64,000 nucleotides of DNA, from contig NZ_JAAXMM010000014.1 of assembly GCF_012276985.1 (NCBI RefSeq), positions 1 to 64,000 on the forward strand, in the 5' to 3' direction. The position numbers and the translations under genes are program-made. The first letter of the stretch is position 1; every line of letters begins with the position of its first letter. This document shows positions 8,007 through 15,838 of the stretch, one piece after another. The notes under the pieces were generated by a model that saw nothing but the letters and a program-made list of their open reading frames with translations, was not told the origin of the DNA and ran no database searches. Origin of the DNA: Agrobacterium sp. a22-2 (GTDB taxonomy: Bacteria; Pseudomonadota; Alphaproteobacteria; Rhizobiales; Rhizobiaceae).

Positions 8007-9254
8007 CTATCGGGCCGCCAGGTCCTGCAGGCCACGCGGCAGCGTGTTCATCGGCTCGACGCCGGTTGCCGTTACCAGGAACTGGTCCTCGATCATCAGG
8101 GCGCCCAACCCTTGCCCGTAGAACGGCGCCTCCAGCGCCACGACCATGTCGGCCTCGATGATTTCGCCATTGCCGGCGGAGAAGAACGGCCATTCCTCAA
8201 TTCCGACGCCGCCGCCGACCGAGTGGCCGAAATGGCCGCGATAATATTCGCCAAAACCGTCCTGACGCATCGAGGCCAACATGGCGGCATGCACGGCGCC
8301 GAAGCTATTGCCCGGAACGATCTGTTTCAGGCCGGCTGCGAAGGCGTTTTCCAGGGCGCCAAAGATGCGTCCGGCCAGCGGCGCTGGCGTCCCGAAACTG
8401 AACGTGCGGGCGCCGTCTGACGAATAGCCGTCCACCAGTGTGCCGACATCGGCCTTGATCAAAGCACCTTGCGTGACCTTGGCTGCCATGTCGGAAAGAT
8501 CCGGGCCGACCGAGATGAAATCCCAATGGCCGCTCAGGGAAAATCCGCCGGCCATGGCCGCATCCGCAGCCCCCGATTTCCATGCTGCCGACAGATCACC
8601 GAGCGGCACGCCTGGCCGAACGGTCTCAGCCATGCGCACAAGCCCCGCTTCGGCCGCTATCGCCGCGCGGCGCAGCAGCCCGATCTCGCGCTGTGATTTC
8701 ACCGCCCTCAGCCGCCTTAGGATCTCAGACCCGTCGACCCAGCGGACCTCCGGCAGGACGCGCTTCAGGATAGCAAAATCGGCGGCCGGCATGAATTCGA
8801 GGTCGATCCCGATAGAGGCGTGCTGCAGGTGGCGCTCCACCAGAAGGTCACCAAGAAGCGCAAAACACTGCTCCAGGTCGAAGGTCTCGGGCCGCGGACC
8901 CTGCAGGTGCTGGGCACGATAGGCCGCATCCACCTCAACCGGACCCGCCATCACCTGCCCGCCCAGCGCCCCGAGGTCGACCATGTCGATCCAGATGCGA
9001 TGCGTCCGCAGATCGACATCGGGGGCCATGCTCCGGATGTGGCCCGCCGCATGATCGCTGGCGATTGCTGCCAGGGGCGCGCCCTCGTCTACTGGAACCA
9101 GCGCGATGGCCGACCCTGCCCTGCCCCACATGGTGGCGACGCCCGCCGGTGCGCCGATCGCGTAGCGGAATGCCTCCGGCTGGAACAGCACCAGCGCATC
9201 CAGACCGGCCTCGGCCATCAGGCGGCTGGCGCGGCAACGATCGATATCGGACAT
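8007..9254 (-). CDS. M24-family metallopeptidase (Xaa-Pro aminopeptidase-like)
   Basis: This 415-residue two-domain protein has an N-terminal creatinase-like domain (about 1-150) and a C-terminal pita-bread metallopeptidase fold. The expected five metal ligands are visible: two Asp in KADVGTLVDGYSSDGAR, His in GHFGHSVGGG, Glu in ALEAPFY and Glu in IEDQFLVT. It would release an N-terminal residue next to proline, or hydrolyse a C-N bond as creatinase and ectoine hydrolase do. It is the last gene of the minus-strand block after livF (131 bp gap), so its substrate may be what the ABC transporter imports. ATG 9254 has GAGG 6 nt upstream. Confidence 0.87.
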   Translation of the reverse strand: MSDIDRCRASRLMAEAGLDALVLFQPEAFRYAIGAPAGVATMWGRAGSAIALVPVDEGAPLAAIASDHAAGHIRSMAPDVDLRTHRIWIDMVDLGALGGQVMAGPVEVDAAYRAQHLQGPRPETFDLEQCFALLGDLLVERHLQHASIGIDLEFMPAADFAILKRVLPEVRWVDGSEILRRLRAVKSQREIGLLRRAAIAAEAGLVRMAETVRPGVPLGDLSAAWKSGAADAAMAGGFSLSGHWDFISVGPDLSDMAAKVTQGALIKADVGTLVDGYSSDGARTFSFGTPAPLAGRIFGALENAFAAGLKQIVPGNSFGAVHAAMLASMRQDGFGEYYRGHFGHSVGGGVGIEEWPFFSAGNGEIIEADMVVALEAPFYGQGLGALMIEDQFLVTATGVEPMNTLPRGLQDLAAR

Positions 9255-9385
9255 TGCAGACCTCGCGTTCGGGACAGCGGTCGGGAATGCCGCCGGATCT
9301 CGTCCGGACTATCGTTTAATCGTGCAACGCTGCGAACGCCAGTCCGCGCAGCAGCGCGGCGACGTTTGGTGGATTGACCGGATTT

Positions 9386-10102
9386 CTAATGCAAGCCGCC
9401 GACCCCCAAGAGGGCTTCGACGGTCTGCTTGTCGGACGAAAGTTCCTTCGGCGTACCGTTCCAGGCTACCCGGCCGCGTTCCATGATGATGACGTGATCG
9501 GCGAAATCGAGCGCGCTCTGGATGCGTTGCTCCACCAGCAGAATGGTCATGCCGCCGGTCTGCGCCAGGCGCGAAAAGGCGGCCATCAGTTCCTCGCAGA
9601 TAACCGGCGCCAGGCCTTCAAGCGGCTCGTCGAGCAGCAGCACGGTCGGCTGGCCGAGAATGGTGCGCGCGGTTGACAGCATCTGCTGTTCTCCGCCCGA
9701 CAGCTGCGAACCGAGATTGCGGCGCCGCTCGGCAAGCCGCGGAAACATCGCATAGGCCTCGCTGAGCGCCTCCTTCGGCCGGCCCTTCAGCCCGACGAAC
9801 AGATTTTCCTCCACCGTCAGCGTCGAAAAGACATCGCGGGTCTGCGGCACATAGCCGAGACCGGCAATGGCGCGGGCCGCACTTGGCAAAGCGGTAATGT
9901 CGCGCTCGCCGAGCCGGATCTCGCCGCCATAGCGCTTGGTCTGGCCAGCCAGCGTCGCCAGCAGGCTGGTCTTGCCCATGCCGTTGCGGCCAAGCACGGC
10001 CAGTCTCGACCCGGCGGGTGCTGAAAACGAGACGTCCTCGATCACCCGTGTCGGGCCATAGCCGGAGCTTAAGTTGCGGATTTCAAGCGACGCTGCCGGC
10101 AT
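9386..10102 (-). CDS. livF: branched-chain amino acid-type ABC transporter ATPase LivF
   Basis: This 238-residue ATPase is one of the two nucleotide-binding subunits of a HAAT-family importer at the inner membrane. The Walker A is GRNGMGKTS, the signature is LSGGEQQML, the Walker B is VLLLDEP followed by LEGLAP, which is typical of LivF. ATG 10102 is favoured because GGGGAG lies 8 nt upstream; ATG 10108 is too close. It overlaps livG by 20 bp. Confidence 0.9.
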   Translation of the reverse strand: MPAASLEIRNLSSGYGPTRVIEDVSFSAPAGSRLAVLGRNGMGKTSLLATLAGQTKRYGGEIRLGERDITALPSAARAIAGLGYVPQTRDVFSTLTVEENLFVGLKGRPKEALSEAYAMFPRLAERRRNLGSQLSGGEQQMLSTARTILGQPTVLLLDEPLEGLAPVICEELMAAFSRLAQTGGMTILLVEQRIQSALDFADHVIIMERGRVAWNGTPKELSSDKQTVEALLGVGGLH

Positions 10103-10847
10103 TGGCATAGCTCCCCAGATAGGCTTCCCGCACGCGGGCATCCTTGGTAACATCGGCCGGCGACCCGTCGAAGATGACCGTGCCGGCGGCCAGAACCACG
10201 ACGCGCTTGGCGAAGCGGAAAACAAGGTCCATGTCGTGCTCGATCATCAGCACGGCGAGATCGGACGGCAGCTTGGCCAGCGCCTGCTCGATGCGGCCCG
10301 TATCGCTCTGCGGCACGCCGGCGGCCGGCTCGTCGAGCAGCAGCACCTTGGGCTTCAGCGCCAGTGCCAGGGCGATTTCCAGCAGGCGCTGCTGGCCATA
10401 GGCGATCTCGCTGACCTTGGAGTGTGCCAGCGCCGTCAGCCCCAGCGTCTCGAGAATGTCATTGGTCTCGTCCATGACCTCAGGCATGCCGGCATAGCTG
10501 CCCAGCATGCGGCCGGATTTGCCCTGACGCTGCAGGATGGCCAGCGCCACATGCTCTTCCGGCGTCATGTCGTAGAACAGCCGCGTCACCTGGAAGGAGC
10601 GCACCAGGCCGCGCCGCACCCGCTGCATGGCATTGAGCGCGGTGACGTCCTCGCCGGCCAGCCGCACGCTGCCCGAGGACGGCTTCAGGTTACCGGTCAC
10701 CAGATTGACGAAGGTCGTCTTGCCAGCGCCGTTCGGACCGATCAGCGCGATCCGGTCGCCCTTGGCCATGGAGATCGACACGTCGTTGGTGACCACAAGA
10801 CCACCGAAATTGCGGCGCAGCTGGTCGACTTCGAAGACGGGGCTCAT
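10083..10847 (-). CDS. livG: branched-chain amino acid-type ABC transporter ATPase LivG
   Basis: This 254-residue ATPase pairs with LivF. The Walker A is GPNGAGKTT, the Walker B is VLLLDEPAAGV, and the C-terminal part has IEHDMDLVFRFA typical of LivG. The usual LSGGQ signature is replaced by EIAYGQQRLLEIA, as often seen in LivG proteins. ATG 10847 overlaps the livM stop by 4 bp, so translation is coupled. Confidence 0.9.
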   Translation of the reverse strand: MSPVFEVDQLRRNFGGLVVTNDVSISMAKGDRIALIGPNGAGKTTFVNLVTGNLKPSSGSVRLAGEDVTALNAMQRVRRGLVRSFQVTRLFYDMTPEEHVALAILQRQGKSGRMLGSYAGMPEVMDETNDILETLGLTALAHSKVSEIAYGQQRLLEIALALALKPKVLLLDEPAAGVPQSDTGRIEQALAKLPSDLAVLMIEHDMDLVFRFAKRVVVLAAGTVIFDGSPADVTKDARVREAYLGSYANAGSVA

Positions 10848-11857
10848 CGGCGACGCTCCTTCAGGCGGCTTAACAGCAGGGCGGCCGAGCCGTAGAGCCC
10901 GCGCGGCGCAAACAGCACCACGGCAATCAGCAGGGCGCCGACCATGGTCAGCCAATGGAACGGATTGGCGGCCGAGACCAGATCCTCAAACCACATGAAC
11001 GACACCGTACCGATCAGCGCGCCGAACAGCGAGCCCGTGCCGCCGAGCACCAGCATGACAAGCGCTTCGGCCGAAAGCGTGAAGCTCAGGCTGTCGAGGC
11101 CGACGACCTGGGTCGAGATGGCATTGAGCGCACCGCCGACGCCGGCCACCATGCCGGAGATCACGTACATTTTAAGGAGGGTCGAGTTCACCGATGCGCC
11201 CATGGCGTGCACGCGGATTGGATCTTCCTTGATGCCGCGACAGAGCATGCCGAAGGGCGAGCGCACCACAAGGCGCAGCAGGACAAAGATCACCACCAGA
11301 AGCACGACGCCATAGATATAGGCGGTGCGGCCCCAGAGATCGAATTCGAAGATGCCGAGCAAGGCATCGGGCATGATATCGGCCAGGCCATCGCTGCCGC
11401 CGGTCCAGGCCGACGCCTTGTTGGCCGCTTCATGAAAGAGATGAATGACGGCGATCGACAGGACAAGTTGCGACAGGCCGTGAGCCCTAAGGATGATGGC
11501 GCCGGAAACAAGACCGGCAAGTGCGCCGGCCGCAGCACCAATCAACGTCATGGTCACCGGCTCGGTAATGCCGAAATGGGCCGCGGCAATGCCGGCGCCG
11601 TAGGCTCCGGCCCCGAACAGGGCGGCATGGCCAAGCGTCGCAACGCCGCAATAGCCGGTGACCAGGTCGATCGACAGCACCAGCAGCGCGGTGCCGATGA
11701 TGCGGGTCAGCAGCGCCAGGTTGCTGGGAAACAGGACATAGCCGATAATGGCGACCACGATGATCGCCGCCACGCCGGCAAGGCCGTTCCAATACGGGGT
11801 CTTGCGGGATGCGCCAGCGGAAGAACTGCTGTCATTCATGAGAACCGCCATTTTCAC
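10844..11857 (-). CDS. livM: branched-chain amino acid-type ABC transporter permease LivM
   Basis: This 337-residue multi-spanning membrane protein has the LivM signature region GHAALFGAGAYGAG and a C-terminal FMWFEDLV segment. It starts with ATG 11857 overlapping the livH stop by 4 bp; internal ATG codons at residues 3 and 7 are possible. It forms the translocation pore with LivH. Confidence 0.9.
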   Translation of the reverse strand: MKMAVLMNDSSSSAGASRKTPYWNGLAGVAAIIVVAIIGYVLFPSNLALLTRIIGTALLVLSIDLVTGYCGVATLGHAALFGAGAYGAGIAAAHFGITEPVTMTLIGAAAGALAGLVSGAIILRAHGLSQLVLSIAVIHLFHEAANKASAWTGGSDGLADIMPDALLGIFEFDLWGRTAYIYGVVLLVVIFVLLRLVVRSPFGMLCRGIKEDPIRVHAMGASVNSTLLKMYVISGMVAGVGGALNAISTQVVGLDSLSFTLSAEALVMLVLGGTGSLFGALIGTVSFMWFEDLVSAANPFHWLTMVGALLIAVVLFAPRGLYGSAALLLSRLKERRR

Positions 11858-12717
11858 TTGAGCCTTCCGGCAAGACCGCGCGGGAACAGGGTGACGATGA
11901 CGATCACGGCGAGATAGAAGAAGAATTCGCCATATTCCGGCGCGAGATAACGCCCTGTCGTGTCGATGCCGCCGAGCAGCAGGCAGGCGGCGAGCGCCCC
12001 GGGTATGGACCCTGCCCCGCCGACCGACACCACCACCAGGAAGGTCACCATGTAGCGCAGCGCGTAATAGGGCTCGACCGGCAGAAGCTCGGCGCCGACC
12101 ACGCCGCCAAAGGCGGCCAGACCAACCGCCACGGCAAAACTAACGGCATAGACCACTTCCGTGCGCACGCCGAGGGCGGCCGCCATGGCGGCATTGTCGA
12201 CCGAGGCACGCAGCTTGACGCCGAACGCCGTGCGCTCGATCAGGAACCACAGTCCACCGGCGACCACAAGGCCGCAGACGATCGCGAAGATCCGATGGGC
12301 GGCGATCGAGCGGAAGCCGAGATCGACCGAGCCGCGCAATTGATCGGGAAGCGGAATGGTCTTGAGCGTCGGCCCGAAGACGAAATTGGCAATGCCGATC
12401 ACGCAGAAGGTGATGCCGATGGTCATCAGCACCTGCGTCAATTGCGGCGATCCGTAGATCCGGCGATAGAGAAGACGCTCGATCGGGATGGCGATCAGCA
12501 CCGTGCCGAACACTGCGACCAGAACGGCGCCGGCATAGCCGATGCCCAGATTCTGCGCCGCATAGGAAGCGAGATAGCCGCCGATCATGGCAAAGGCGCC
12601 GTGCGCCAGGTTGACGACGCGCATCAGCCCCATGGTCACCGAAAGGCCGATCGAGATGACGAACAGCACCATGCCATAGGCGAGAGCGTCGACGGCAATG
12701 CTGAACATGGTCTGCAT
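11854..12717 (-). CDS. livH: branched-chain amino acid-type ABC transporter permease LivH
   Basis: This 287-residue permease has about eight predicted membrane segments. GLMRVVNLAHGAFAMIGGY is the characteristic LivH N-terminal motif. It follows the binding-protein gene after 98 bp and overlaps livM by 4 bp, so it is part of the same operon. Confidence 0.9.
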   Translation of the reverse strand: MQTMFSIAVDALAYGMVLFVISIGLSVTMGLMRVVNLAHGAFAMIGGYLASYAAQNLGIGYAGAVLVAVFGTVLIAIPIERLLYRRIYGSPQLTQVLMTIGITFCVIGIANFVFGPTLKTIPLPDQLRGSVDLGFRSIAAHRIFAIVCGLVVAGGLWFLIERTAFGVKLRASVDNAAMAAALGVRTEVVYAVSFAVAVGLAAFGGVVGAELLPVEPYYALRYMVTFLVVVSVGGAGSIPGALAACLLLGGIDTTGRYLAPEYGEFFFYLAVIVIVTLFPRGLAGRLK

Positions 12718-12815
12718 GTCTAAAGGTCCTGTCTTGCAGCGAAGGCCAGCCTTCGTTGGAAACAGTCCGGCGAAGATCCACCCGCCGGACCGCAGATCTC
12801 AAAAGCGAGGCCTGA

Positions 12816-13988
12816 TCACTTCACGGCCGCAAGGCCCGGATCACCCTGCTTTTCGAAGGTCTGGATTTCCTTGTTGTAATATTTGCCGTCATCGGTCTTG
12901 GCCACTTCACGCAAGTAGATGTTCTGGGTGATGTGACGGCTTTCCGGATCGATGCTGACCGGACCGCGCGGGCTGATCCAGGATAGGCCCTTGACCGCCT
13001 CGACCGCCTTTTCCGCATCCTGCTCGCCGCCGGTCGCTTCGATCATCTTGTAGATCACATGCATGCCGTCGAAAGCGCCGACCGAGGGGAAGGACAGTTC
13101 GGCCGGGTTGCCGATCGCCTTGCTGGCCGCCTCGACGAACACCTTGTTTTCCGCAGAATCGTGCGAAACGGCATAGTGGAAGGTGGTCTGCATGCCGAGT
13201 GCGCTTTCGCCGAGCGCCGGCAGATCGGATTCCTGCGTCAGGTCGCCGGGCGCAAACAGCTGGATACCGCCGGACTTCAGGTCGTTTTCGCTGAAGGCCT
13301 TGACGAAGCCGAGCGTGGTCGGGCCGGACGGCAGGAAGGCGAAGACGCCTTCCGCGCCGGAATCCTTGATGCGTTGCATGATCGGGCTGAAATCATTGGT
13401 GGCAAGCGGCATGCGTATCGCTTCGACGACCGAGCCGCCGAGGCCTTCGAAACCGGCCTTGAAGGCATTTTCCGCGTCAACGCCCGGACCGTAGTCGCTG
13501 ACCACCGAGATGACCTTCTTGATGCCCTTGTCGAACGCCACCTTGGCGATCGGCGTCGAGGTCTGCCAGGTGGTGAACGAGGTGCGCACCACCAGCGGGC
13601 TCTTGGTGACAATCGCCGAAGTTGCGGCATTCATTACCACCATCGGCACATTCGCCTGCTTCAAAAGCGGCGTGACGGCCATGGCGTCGGGGGTGAAATA
13701 GAAGCCGGCGAGATATTGCACGCCTTCCTTGATCACCAGTTCCTGCGCCAGCGCCTTGGATTGCGCCGGATCGGCCTGCGGCACGTCGCGGTAGATGATC
13801 TCGACCGTGTCGTCGCCGACCGTCGCGCCGTTCAGCGCCATGTAGGCGTCAATGCCGGCCTTGAAATTCTTGCCCTGCAACGAGAAAGGACCGGAGAAAG
13901 GACCGACAACCCCGACCTTGATGGTGTCGGCATAAGCCGTGCTGCTCAATAGCATTGCCGCAATCGCGGCGGTCATAAACCGTCTCAT
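12816..13988 (-). CDS. periplasmic substrate-binding protein of the Liv-type ABC transporter
   Basis: This 390-residue protein is a type I periplasmic binding protein of the leucine/amide-binding class. The signal peptide covers residues about 1-20 (MRRF basic start, hydrophobic core, cleavage after TAYA). The mature protein begins with IKVGVVGPFSGPFS, typical of amide- and branched-chain-binding proteins. GGAGGAG lies 7 nt before ATG 13988. HAAT systems also take up urea, amides, aromatic acids and opines, so the ligand need not be leucine. It is divergent from a ureohydrolase gene, which hints at a nitrogenous ligand. Confidence 0.88.
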   Translation of the reverse strand: MRRFMTAAIAAMLLSSTAYADTIKVGVVGPFSGPFSLQGKNFKAGIDAYMALNGATVGDDTVEIIYRDVPQADPAQSKALAQELVIKEGVQYLAGFYFTPDAMAVTPLLKQANVPMVVMNAATSAIVTKSPLVVRTSFTTWQTSTPIAKVAFDKGIKKVISVVSDYGPGVDAENAFKAGFEGLGGSVVEAIRMPLATNDFSPIMQRIKDSGAEGVFAFLPSGPTTLGFVKAFSENDLKSGGIQLFAPGDLTQESDLPALGESALGMQTTFHYAVSHDSAENKVFVEAASKAIGNPAELSFPSVGAFDGMHVIYKMIEATGGEQDAEKAVEAVKGLSWISPRGPVSIDPESRHITQNIYLREVAKTDDGKYYNKEIQTFEKQGDPGLAAVK

Positions 13989-14263
13989 CGAAAACTCCTC
14001 CCGTGGACCGGCACTTCGCGTTTTGCGTCCTCACGCCGGCAGAAAATACCACTCTATTGGATTAGGCACAGGAAGCGACAATGTATAATAAAAAATGCGT
14101 CCGAAATCATATCGGATTCGTTATGGATTGGCGACGATCTCTGTCGTTATCATGACACAATGAAGAGCAATTTGAAACACACATGCGGTGCATGAAGCGT
14201 GTCGGCGCCACTGCACCGTCGGTACCGACATTTCAGCCAAACCGTGTTCAGGACCATCAGGAC
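13989..14263. promoter_or_regulatory. divergent promoter region with 17-bp palindrome
   Basis: This 275-bp region separates the binding-protein and ureohydrolase starts. A TATAAT sits at 14084-14089 in an A/T-rich patch, without a clear -35. TCCGA-AATCATA-TCGGA at 14100-14116 is a perfect 5-bp inverted repeat with a 7-bp spacer and is a candidate operator for an unlinked regulator. Confidence 0.45.
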
Positions 14264-15175
14264 ATGACAGCCTTTCCTACCTTTCTCGGCCTTCCCTATC
14301 GCCTTGCCGATGGGCGCATGCCCCGCGCGGTCATCTTCGGGGCCGGTCACGGCAGCACTTATCCCGGCCAGGACAGCAGCAGCCATGCCGTGGCCGCTAA
14401 CGCCATCCGCGCTGCGAGCCAGGAGGATGCTGGACTCGTCGAGCACTGGGATTTCGATCTCGGCGGCCCGCTGTTCGATGGCCAACCCGTCTCCTGCATC
14501 GACGCCGGCGACCTCCCGACTGCCCTGCACGACAATGCCGGCAACCGGGCCTTGATCGAGGCGAAGACGCGCGAGGTCCTGGCCTTGACAGCCGTACCGA
14601 TCCTGCTTGGCGGCGATTGCTCCGTGACCTTTCCCTTCATTGCCGGATTTTCCGATCACGGGCCTGTCTGGATCCTGCAGATCGACGCCCATATCGACTG
14701 GCGCGACGAGGTCCATGGGGAGCGCTACGGCTATTCAAGCCCGATGCGCCGGGCGAGCGAGATGCCGCATGTCGCCGGCATGGTGCAGGTCGGGATGCGC
14801 AGTGTCGGCAGTGCCGGCCTCGCCGAAATCGAGGCGGCGCGGCACTATGGCAGCCATTTGGTGACCGCCCGCGAGGTTCATGCCCAGGGCGCAGAAGCCG
14901 CTCTCCGGCATATTCCGCAAGGCGCCCGAGTTGTCGTCACGCTCGACTGTGATGGCCTTGATCCCAGCATCATGCCGGGCGTGGCGGCACGCACGCCGGG
15001 CGGTCTTACCTATACGCAGGTGATCGACCTGATCGCCGGCATCGGCAAACGAGGCCGTATCGCAGGCTTCGACCTGGTTGAGCTCTACCCACCTTCAGAC
15101 ATTGACGGCCTGTCGGCGCTGACTGCATCCCGTCTTCTCGTCAACGTGATCGGCACCATTGTCCGGCAGGTGTGA
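14264..15175 (+). CDS. arginase/agmatinase-family ureohydrolase with GGDC variant
   Basis: This 303-residue protein belongs to the family that hydrolyses guanidino compounds to urea and an amine with a binuclear metal site. Metal motifs are seen in order: GGDCSVTF, DAHIDWRDE and TLDCDGLDP. The first is normally GGDHS, so the His ligand of the first metal is replaced by Cys. This may change the metal or the substrate and makes a simple agmatinase label unsafe. ATG 14264 gives an N-terminus like family members; AGGA lies about 10 nt upstream. The divergent ABC importer may feed it, and the guanidine riboswitch/exporter lies 9 kb away on the same strand. A link to guanidino catabolism is inference. 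Confidence 0.78.
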   Translation: MTAFPTFLGLPYRLADGRMPRAVIFGAGHGSTYPGQDSSSHAVAANAIRAASQEDAGLVEHWDFDLGGPLFDGQPVSCIDAGDLPTALHDNAGNRALIEAKTREVLALTAVPILLGGDCSVTFPFIAGFSDHGPVWILQIDAHIDWRDEVHGERYGYSSPMRRASEMPHVAGMVQVGMRSVGSAGLAEIEAARHYGSHLVTAREVHAQGAEAALRHIPQGARVVVTLDCDGLDPSIMPGVAARTPGGLTYTQVIDLIAGIGKRGRIAGFDLVELYPPSDIDGLSALTASRLLVNVIGTIVRQV

Positions 15176-15236
15176 AACCCAAGAGCTTAGCGCCGGGCGG
15201 CCGTGGATGCGACACGTTTCCAACAGTCAAGGCAGG

Positions 15237-15404
15237 TCACTCGGCCTTCTTGCGAGCATTCAGGGCTGCCTCCAGCTCATGGGCAAGCTCCAGCAGACGG
15301 GGCGGGACAGGCTCCGCTTCAATATCCTTAAGCAACGGATCCAGCTTCGCTCTGATCACCTTGGTAAGGGTACGATTGCTGCCGCTTTTGGTTTCTTCGC
15401 TCAT
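15237..15404 (-). CDS. NepR-like anti-sigma factor (small)
   Basis: This 55-residue protein resembles NepR, the anti-sigma factor that sequesters EcfG until phosphorylated PhyR binds NepR. The core IRAKLDPLLKDIEAEPVP followed by RLLELAHELEAAL matches the NepR helix-EPVP-helix layout, although the usual PDR is PPR here. AAGG lies 6 nt before ATG 15404. No EcfG-type promoter was found in front of it. The ECF sigma factor gene lies 4.4 kb away, and PhyR is not in the window, so this may be a second NepR paralogue. Confidence 0.6.
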   Translation of the reverse strand: MSEETKSGSNRTLTKVIRAKLDPLLKDIEAEPVPPRLLELAHELEAALNARKKAE

Positions 15405-15571
15405 CCTCGACCTTCCGCCTTTCCGCAGCCGCGTAGCGCGCCCCGCGTTGAGGAACCCGGCCCCTTCTAACGGAGACCGTAGGTTTTCAGAAGCAAAAAT
15501 ACGTCGGCTTTGTCGAAACGGATCAAAGGATAGCGGACTCTCCCCGCAGGTCCGACATGGTTGCCCTCGCT

Positions 15572-15769
15572 CTAAAGCTTGCCGCGCGACATATCCATGC
15601 CATGGATGGACGCCGGGATGATCGGACGCTGTCCGCCTCGATCGGCAAGCGGAAGTGCCGGTTCGGCCGGCGGGACGACTTGCTGCACCGGGTTTACCAC
15701 CGGCGACTGGTCCTCGTCGGATGTTGCTTGCCCGAAAAGGCCCTTCCAGAATTTTCGAAGTTTGTTCAT
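15572..15769 (-). CDS. hypothetical small protein, 65 aa
   Basis: The function is not recognised. The protein has a short basic-aromatic N-terminus (MNKLRKFWKGLFG), then a proline-rich stretch (VVNPVQQVVPPAEPALPL) and an ending PASIHGMDMSRGKL. GGAGAGGG lies about 5 nt before the ATG, which supports the gene. It starts 69 bp after the glgA stop on the same strand and may be read from the glgA promoter. Confidence 0.55.
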   Translation of the reverse strand: MNKLRKFWKGLFGQATSDEDQSPVVNPVQQVVPPAEPALPLADRGGQRPIIPASIHGMDMSRGKL

Positions 15770-15838
15770 GATTCCCTCTCCTCTGTCTTGCTGCGTTCGG
15801 TGCCATTGGCCACAGGCACCGCGCAAAGCATGGTCGGC

